From NCBI GenBank assembly GCA_963827585.1, contig CAWHCK010000059.1, positions 62,001-126,000 of the forward strand: a DNA stretch of 64,000 bases. The letters run 5' to 3'. The position numbers and the translations under genes are program-made. Below the pieces are notes generated by a model. That model saw only the letters and a list, made by a program, of their open reading frames with translations. It made no database searches and had not been told where the DNA came from. Shown here in pieces: positions 58,573-64,000 of this stretch (its first letter is position 1; every line of letters begins with the position of its first letter). The stretch is from VAZQ01 sp963827585. GTDB taxonomy: Bacteria; Pseudomonadota; Alphaproteobacteria; Rhizobiales; Xanthobacteraceae.

Positions 58573-60166
58573 CCTCCCCAGTGCTCTGGACCTTGATCGC
58601 CGTACAACTCGCGCTCGGTCTGTTCGACATCGTCTACCATCACGAGATGACGGAGCGGCTGGCATGGCGGGTCTCGCAGCACCGCGAGCTCAAGCTCCAC
58701 GGCGCGCGCAACCTCGCCTACGCACTGCTCTTCCTCGCGCTCGGCTTGTTCGAACTCAACGGCTTCTGGGCAATGGTCGTGATCGCCGTGCTGGCGGCGG
58801 AAATCATCATCACGCTCGCCGACTTCGTCGAGGAGGACCTGAGCCGAAAGCTGCCGGCGAGTGAGCGCGTCACCCACGCGCTGCTGGCGATCAATTACGG
58901 CGCCATCCTCGCACTGCTCGTTCCCGTTCTGGTCGGCTGGGCAGAGCAGCGGACCGCGATCGTCCCCGCCTGGTACGGCATCGGCAGCGTGCTGGCCTTG
59001 CTGGCGGCAATGGGAGTGATCGTGTTCGGGCTGCGCGACTTTTTCGCGGCGCGCCGGGCGCGGTGGCTCGTCCCGGGCAGCGCGGCCGAGCTGGTCAGGG
59101 CGCTGCCAGGCCGGCAATGCGTGCTGGTGACGGGCGCAACCGGGTTCATCGGCCGCCGGCTCACCGAGGCGCTGGCGAATGCCGGCCACGAGATCATCGT
59201 GCTGGCGCGCGACCCCGCCAAGGCGGCAACGCTGCAGCCTCCGTTCCGGCTGGTCACACGCCTCGATCAAATTGCCGACGACACCAAGATCGACGCCATC
59301 ATCAATTTCGCCGGCGAGCCGGTCGCCAATGGGCTGTGGACACGGACGAAGCGCCGCCGGATTCTTGCCTCGCGCCTGCGCGTGACGCGCGACGTGGTTC
59401 GCCTGATTGCCCGGCTTGGGCACCCGCCCGCCGTGCTGATCAGCGGCTCCTCTATCGGGTGGTACGGCACGTGGGGCGACGAGTCGCTCACCGAGTTCGA
59501 CGGCGGCAAGCGCGGCTTCGGCCATCGCGTCTGCGAGGCCTGGGAAGGCGCGGCGAGAAAAGCCGAAGCGTTCGGGGTCCGCGTGGTCCGGCTGCGCATC
59601 GGACTCGTGCTTGGCACCGAAGGTGGGATCCTGAGCAATCTGCTCGCGCCGTTCGAGTTCGGTCTCGGCGGTCCCATGGGAAGCGGGGAGCAATGGATGT
59701 CGTGGATCGAACGCGACGACCTCATCCGTCTCATTGCCCATATCATCGTGAACTCGGCGTTGACCGGCGCCGTGAACGGCACCGCGCCGATGCCGGTGAA
59801 GAATTCAACCTTCGCGCGCGAGCTCGGACGTGCCCTGCATCGGCCGGTGCTGATGCGACTGCCCGCATCCTTGCTCCGCATGCTATTGGGGATCTTGCCC
59901 GCGAGCTTCTGCTCGGAGGCCAGCGCGTATTGCCGGACAAGGCGGATGGCAGCGGGTTCAAGTTCCGCCACCAGACACTGGCCGGCGCTCTGGCAGCGAT
60001 ATTCGGTGCGACGCCGACGAAGGAGAGCAGCAGGGCGATTGAATCTGCGCCAGAAAGGCATACACGCCAGCGGCGCGCTCGGTCTGCTCCCTCCTCGCTC
60101 GGCAGGGCGATGCCCGTGGTCGCAAGGGCGATGGCGGGCTTTCTCGCTCGTCCGCCGAAGCCTTAG
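58569..60166 (+). CDS. Membrane-anchored TIGR01777 epimerase/SDR protein, one frameshift
   Basis: An unusual two-part protein. Residues 1-160 form four membrane helices (VLWTLIAVQLALGLFDIVYH, ARNLAYALLFLALGLFELNG, MVVIAVLAAEIIITLADF, AWYGIGSVLALLAAMGVIVF). Residues from about 178 are a TIGR01777-type SDR: VLVTGATGFIGRRLTEALAN, IINFAGEPVANGLWTRTKRR, VLISGSSIGWYGTWGDESLT, and MSWIERDDLIRLIAHI. At about 59895 one G is missing (TTGGGGAT); corrected it reads LGDLARELLLGGQRVLPDKA then KFRHQTLAGALAAIFG. The natural end is probably near 60010; the remainder to 60166 looks like repeat DNA. Confidence 0.83.
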
Positions 60167-60324
60167 CGAAGGCGATACAGCCGCGAGCGCATCGGAATCG
60201 CGCTGCCACCATTCATAATTCGTGCATGCTGCTGCACAAACATCGCGCAGATCCGCGCGCGCAACAGAGCGATCATTCCGCATCGTCCATAGGTTTTTGC
60301 GCCGTGCTGGCTTAACAGAGCGCG

Positions 60325-61512
60325 ATGCTACGTCCCGATACCTTGGCGCTGACCGCATTGCTGGCGCTGCTGACCGCGGTCGGTCCCATGTCGGTCGACC
60401 TCTATCTCCCGTCGCTGCCGGAACTCGGGCGGGTGTTCGGCGCGTCGGTGCCGCAGGTGCAGCTGACCTTGTCGGGCTATTTGCTCTGCTTCGCCATCGG
60501 GCAGATCGTGTACGGGCCGGTCTCCGATCATGTCGGCCGCAAGCCGGTGCTGCTCACCGCGCTCGCGCTCTACGTTGCGATCTGCCTGGGTTGCGTGTTC
60601 GCGACGTCGATCGAGATGTTGACGGCCTTGCGCTGCCTGCAGGCATTGGGCGTGGCCGGCGCGCCCGTGCTGGCGCGGGCCATCGTCCGCGACCTCTATC
60701 ACGGCGTGCGCGCCGGCCGCGAGCTTGCCCGCATGGGTTCGATCACGGCGCTCGCCCCGGTGGTCGCGCCCTCGCTCGGCGGTGTTCTGCAAGCGACGTT
60801 CGGCTGGCAGGCAAGCTTCCTCGGCATGGCGGCGCTGGGTCTCTGCGCGATCGTGCTGGTCACGCGGCTCTTGCCGGAGACGATGAATTGCAAGCCAGAC
60901 GAGCCGATCTCGCTGTCGTCCGTCGTCAAGAGCTACGGCGGTTTCATGCGTCATCGCAGCTATCGCATCTATCTCGCGATCGTGGCCGCCTCCTATGGCG
61001 GGCTGTTCGCGTGGATTTCGGGCTCATCCTTTGTGCTGCAGGACCTCTATGGCTTGTCTCCGCTCGTCTTCGGCCTCTTCTTTGCAGCCGCCACGATGGG
61101 ATATGGCGCCGGCACGCTGTTGGCGGCGAGGCTGGTCGTCCGGATCGGGATCGACCGAACCATCGTGTGCGGAGGGGCCGCCCTCGCCGCGGGAGGCCTC
61201 GCGATGGTCGCCACGGTGGCGATGGGGGCGACGTCGCCGGTCGCCTTGGCGCTGCCGATGGCGCTTTATCTCGGTGGTCTCGGCCTCGCCATGCCGCAAT
61301 CGATGGCGGGCGCGCTCATGCCGTTTCCCGACCGGGCCGGCGCCGCCTCGTCACTGCTCGGATTCTTGCAGCAGGCCGCCGCGTCCGCAATCGGCATCCT
61401 GGTCGGGCAAATGCTCGGGCAGAGCGCGCTGCCGCTCGCCCTCGTCATTGCAGCCATGGGCTCGCTCGCGTTTGTGCTCGCGCTCGTGAAACGGTCGATG
61501 CCGCCCTCCTAG
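60325..61512 (+). CDS. Bcr/CflA family multidrug efflux MFS transporter
   Basis: A 395-residue proton-driven efflux protein with twelve helices. Helix one contains GPMSVDLYLPSLPELGRVFG, the Bcr/CflA signature; motif A is IGQIVYGPVSDHVGRKPVLL; helix four has LRCLQALGVAGAPVLARAIV and VRDLY. Substrates in the family include bicyclomycin, sulfonamides and dipeptides. Start at 60325 after a weak GAGCGCG site. Monocistronic. Confidence 0.92.
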   Translation: MLRPDTLALTALLALLTAVGPMSVDLYLPSLPELGRVFGASVPQVQLTLSGYLLCFAIGQIVYGPVSDHVGRKPVLLTALALYVAICLGCVFATSIEMLTALRCLQALGVAGAPVLARAIVRDLYHGVRAGRELARMGSITALAPVVAPSLGGVLQATFGWQASFLGMAALGLCAIVLVTRLLPETMNCKPDEPISLSSVVKSYGGFMRHRSYRIYLAIVAASYGGLFAWISGSSFVLQDLYGLSPLVFGLFFAAATMGYGAGTLLAARLVVRIGIDRTIVCGGAALAAGGLAMVATVAMGATSPVALALPMALYLGGLGLAMPQSMAGALMPFPDRAGAASSLLGFLQQAAASAIGILVGQMLGQSALPLALVIAAMGSLAFVLALVKRSMPPS

Positions 61513-61583
61513 GCTCTGCCAGGGAGCGTCGAAGGCGGCTATGATCGAATGGCAGGGCGCGCCCGCGGACGGGGGAGGTACCC

Positions 61584-62564
61584 ATGAAGATGCCTCGGCG
61601 ATCTCCACTCGCGGCCGCGATGCTGGCGGCCGGCCTTGCTCTCGTTGCGCCACCCGCTTGGGCGCAGAGCTTTCCGAGCCGGACCGTGCATCTCGTCGTC
61701 TCCTATGCGCCGGGCGGCACCGGCGACATCGTCGCACGGCTTATCTCGGACCGGCTCGCGGCCGCGCTCGGCCAGACAGTGGTGGTAGAGAACCGGGCGG
61801 GGGCGAGCGGATCGATCGGCGCCCAGAGCGTCGTCTCGGCCGCGCCCGACGGACACACCCTGTTGGTCGGCCAACCCGCCGAAGTGGCCATCAATCAGCA
61901 CTGGATCCGAGGGCTCACTTACGATCCGGAGCGGGATTTGCAGCCGGTGGCGCTGGCAACGATCGTACCGCTTGCGCTCGTCATCCCCGGCACCGCGCCC
62001 TATGCCACGGTGCCGGACATGCTCAAGGCCTCGGCGAGCCGCACGCTGTCGTTCGCATCGGCGGGGACCGGAACGCCGGGACATTTCGCGGGCGAGTTGC
62101 TCAGGCTTCGCACCGGCAGCAACATGACGCATGTGCCCTACAAAGGCGCGGCGCCGGCGTTGAACGACCTCCTGGGTGCGCACGTCGACTTCTTCTTTTC
62201 GGGTTTTCCCGCCGCGGCGGCACAGGTGAAGGCCGGCAAGCTCAAGCTCATCGCGGTTTCGCCCGCGAAGCGCTCGCCGGCGGCGCCCGACGTGCCGACG
62301 GTTGCCGAGGCCGCGGGGCTTCCCGATTTCGACATCAGCCTGTGGCAGGGCGTGTTCGCCCCGCGCGCGACGCCGAAGGACGTGGTCGCCCGGCTCAACG
62401 TCGAGATCAACAAGGTCATTACCCAACCGGATGTCAGGGCGAAGCTGCGGGACGACGGTGCCGACGTCTCTCCGCTCACGGTCGACCAATTCGCCGCCTT
62501 CGTGAAGGCGGAGAGCGACAAGTATCTACAAATCATCAGGCAGTCCGGCGTGAAGCCGGAGTGA
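61584..62564 (+). CDS. Tripartite tricarboxylate (Bug) periplasmic receptor
   Basis: A 326-residue Bug protein. GGGGGAGG lies just before the ATG. Signal peptide LAAAMLAAGLALVAPPAWAQ, then SFPSRTVHLVVSYAPGGTGD, VVVENRAGASGSIGAQSVVS, NMTHVPYKGAAPALNDLLGA and DVPTVAEAAGLPDFDISLWQ. It converges on tctA only 38 bp away, so it may be the receptor for that permease although transcribed from the other side. Confidence 0.9.
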   Translation: MKMPRRSPLAAAMLAAGLALVAPPAWAQSFPSRTVHLVVSYAPGGTGDIVARLISDRLAAALGQTVVVENRAGASGSIGAQSVVSAAPDGHTLLVGQPAEVAINQHWIRGLTYDPERDLQPVALATIVPLALVIPGTAPYATVPDMLKASASRTLSFASAGTGTPGHFAGELLRLRTGSNMTHVPYKGAAPALNDLLGAHVDFFFSGFPAAAAQVKAGKLKLIAVSPAKRSPAAPDVPTVAEAAGLPDFDISLWQGVFAPRATPKDVVARLNVEINKVITQPDVRAKLRDDGADVSPLTVDQFAAFVKAESDKYLQIIRQSGVKPE

Positions 62565-62602
62565 CTCGCCGAGCGCCGCATAGGGGCGAACGGCTCGCCG
62601 TG

Positions 62603-64000
62603 TCAGTCGGTTATCTCTTGCCGCCGTTGCCGCACCGCGGGCAGCACCATCACGATGAGGATCGCCACGGTCGCGACGATAAAGGCGATGCTGATCGGCC
62701 GCCGCAGGAACACGGTCGGGTCGCCCCCCGACATCAGCATCGAGCGCCTCAGATTCTCCTCCATCATCGGCCCCAGCACGTATCCGAGCAGCATCGGCGC
62801 CGGTGGAAATCCGAGCTTCATGCAGACGAAGCCGAAGATGCCGAACAACGCGGTGAGATAGATCTCGAATGATGAGTTGTTCACGCTGTAAATGCCGATC
62901 GCCGAAAATGCCATGATGGCGGGGAACAGGAGCCGATAGGGCAGGCGGAGAAGCTTCACCCACAGCCCGATCATCGGCAGGTTGAGCACTACAAGCAACA
63001 GGTTGCCGATCCACATGCTGGCGATCAGCCCCCAGAACAGTTCCGGGCGCTGGCTCATGACCTCCGGTCCGGGCTGGATGCCCTGGATCGTGAGGGCGCC
63101 GAGCATCAGCGCCATCACGCCGCTCGCGGGCAAGCCGAGCGTGAGCATGGGGATGAACTTGCACTGCGCGTCCGCGTTGTTGGCGGCTTCGGGCGCGGCG
63201 ACGCCCTCGATCGCGCCGCGGCCGAAGCGCGAGGGGTCGGCGGCGAGCTTCTTCTCCAGCATGTAGGACGCGAACGAGGCGATCGCCGGCCCGGTGCCTG
63301 GCAGCACGCCGAAGAACGAGCCGATGCCGGTGCCGCGCAGGATCGGCCCGATGGAGCGCTTCAAATCCTCCTTCGAAGGAAACAGGTTCGTCACCTTGGC
63401 GGTGAAGAGCTGCCGCTCCTTCTGGTCGCCGAGATTGGCGATGATCTCGCCCATGGCGAACACGCCGACCGCGACCACGATGAAGCCGATGCCGTCGGAG
63501 AGTTCGGCGACGCCGAAGCTGAAGCGCTGCACGCCGGTGTTGACGTCGCTGCCGACGATGCCGAGCAGAAGACCGATCACCACCATCGCGAGCGACTTCA
63601 CCATGTCGCCCTGGGCCAGCACCGCCGCGGCGACGAGGCCCATCAGCATCAGCGAAAAATATTCCGGCGAGCCGAACTTGAGCGCGATCTCGGCGAGCGG
63701 GGGACCGAACAGGGCGATCAGCAGCGTCCCCACGGTGCCGGCGAAGAACGAACCGATGGCCGCGATCGCTAGCGCCGGTCCGGCGCGGCCTTGCCGCGCC
63801 ATCTGGTAGCCGTCCATGCAGGTTACGACCGCCGCGGTTTCGCCGGGCAAATTCACCAGGATCGCCGTGGTGGAACCGCCGTATTGTGCGCCGTAATAGA
63901 TGCCGGCCAGCATGATGAGCGCGCCGACCGGCGGAACGCCGTAGGTGATCGGCAGGAGGATCGCGATCGTGCCGAGCGGCCCGATGCCCGGCAGCACCCC
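62603..64000 (-). CDS. Tripartite tricarboxylate transporter TctA permease (5' end outside window)
   Basis: The large membrane subunit of a TctABC secondary transporter, open to the window edge; about 466 residues are visible and only the first 35-45 are missing. Diagnostic parts: VLPGIGPLGTIAILLPITYG, YYGAQYGGSTTAILVNLPGE, a mirrored GVLPGTGPAIASFASYMLEK, and KFIPMLTLGLPASGVMALML. The C-terminus ends VLPAVRQRRQEITD. TctB should lie just upstream, beyond base 64000. The orphan receptor next door is a candidate partner. Confidence 0.93.
   Translation of the reverse strand, partial: GVLPGIGPLGTIAILLPITYGVPPVGALIMLAGIYYGAQYGGSTTAILVNLPGETAAVVTCMDGYQMARQGRAGPALAIAAIGSFFAGTVGTLLIALFGPPLAEIALKFGSPEYFSLMLMGLVAAAVLAQGDMVKSLAMVVIGLLLGIVGSDVNTGVQRFSFGVAELSDGIGFIVVAVGVFAMGEIIANLGDQKERQLFTAKVTNLFPSKEDLKRSIGPILRGTGIGSFFGVLPGTGPAIASFASYMLEKKLAADPSRFGRGAIEGVAAPEAANNADAQCKFIPMLTLGLPASGVMALMLGALTIQGIQPGPEVMSQRPELFWGLIASMWIGNLLLVVLNLPMIGLWVKLLRLPYRLLFPAIMAFSAIGIYSVNNSSFEIYLTALFGIFGFVCMKLGFPPAPMLLGYVLGPMMEENLRRSMLMSGGDPTVFLRRPISIAFIVATVAILIVMVLPAVRQRRQEITD

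Noticed and set aside
60017..60200. Repeat-like GC-rich tail after the epimerase (GCTCGTCCGCCGAAGCCTTA)
   Set aside because: Looks like an intergenic repeat remnant, but without a second copy in the window it could not be supported as a defined element.

Overview
The window is high-GC alphaproteobacterial DNA, most like a member of the Hyphomicrobiales (Bradyrhizobium/Xanthobacteraceae type). This rests on gene content and order, not on a database search: rpsT, dnaA, dnaN, recF and gyrB lie together on the minus strand, there is an ActS/ActR (RegB/RegA) redox pair, an MmcB-family protein, an intracellular PHA depolymerase, several Bug-type tripartite tricarboxylate receptors, and many intergenic palindromic repeats.

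Layout. 1-1.7 kb: tail of an ABC importer with two tandem permeases, separated by a palindromic insertion flanked by a 19-bp duplication. 1.8-12.9 kb: a catabolic and uptake block with enoyl-CoA hydratase, cupin, amidohydrolase, an EutA-like reactivase, a bicupin, a complete livKHMGF branched-chain amino acid/amide ABC importer, and a hypothetical membrane protein. 13-16.8 kb: secreted metallo-beta-lactamase-fold hydrolase, Rieske oxygenase, and a ruined Bug receptor. 16.8-27.7 kb: replication locus on the minus strand (gyrB, M20 peptidase, quinone oxidoreductase, recF, dnaN, dnaA, rpsT), with a 1.15-kb gene-free interval between dnaA and rpsT holding a DnaA box and strong hairpins. 27.9-40.8 kb: housekeeping metabolism (DHDPS-family lyase/aldolase, malic enzyme, MsrA, dienelactone hydrolase, luciferase-like oxidoreductase, methyltransferase, EamA transporter, Vgb-like propeller). 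41.1-42.6 kb: a three-gene ECF sigma operon with two small Cys-rich proteins, next to tRNA-Arg(CCG). 42.6-50.3 kb: Bug receptor, methyltransferase, glutaryl-CoA dehydrogenase, alpha/beta hydrolase, mtnA, M20 carboxypeptidase, mmcB. 50.4-56 kb: actR, actS, an ABC-2 exporter pair, and a PHA depolymerase. 56-64 kb: YgjP/SprT-like metalloprotein, a GbsR-type regulator that appears to control itself together with a DUF4166 protein and a membrane-anchored TIGR01777 epimerase, a Bcr/CflA efflux pump, and a convergent Bug/TctA pair.

More than a dozen genes, including essential dnaA, recF and gyrB, carry single-base frameshifts that restore a full family-typical protein when corrected. The most economical reading is residual indel error in the assembly (often next to short homopolymers) rather than real gene death, so most are listed as frameshifted CDS. 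No CRISPR array, prophage, intact IS element or restriction/defence island is visible. No clearly new defence-type system was found; the items most worth a look are the palindromic insertion, the self-operator of the GbsR-type gene, the ECF sigma operon, the orphan EutA cluster, and the structured dnaA-rpsT interval.
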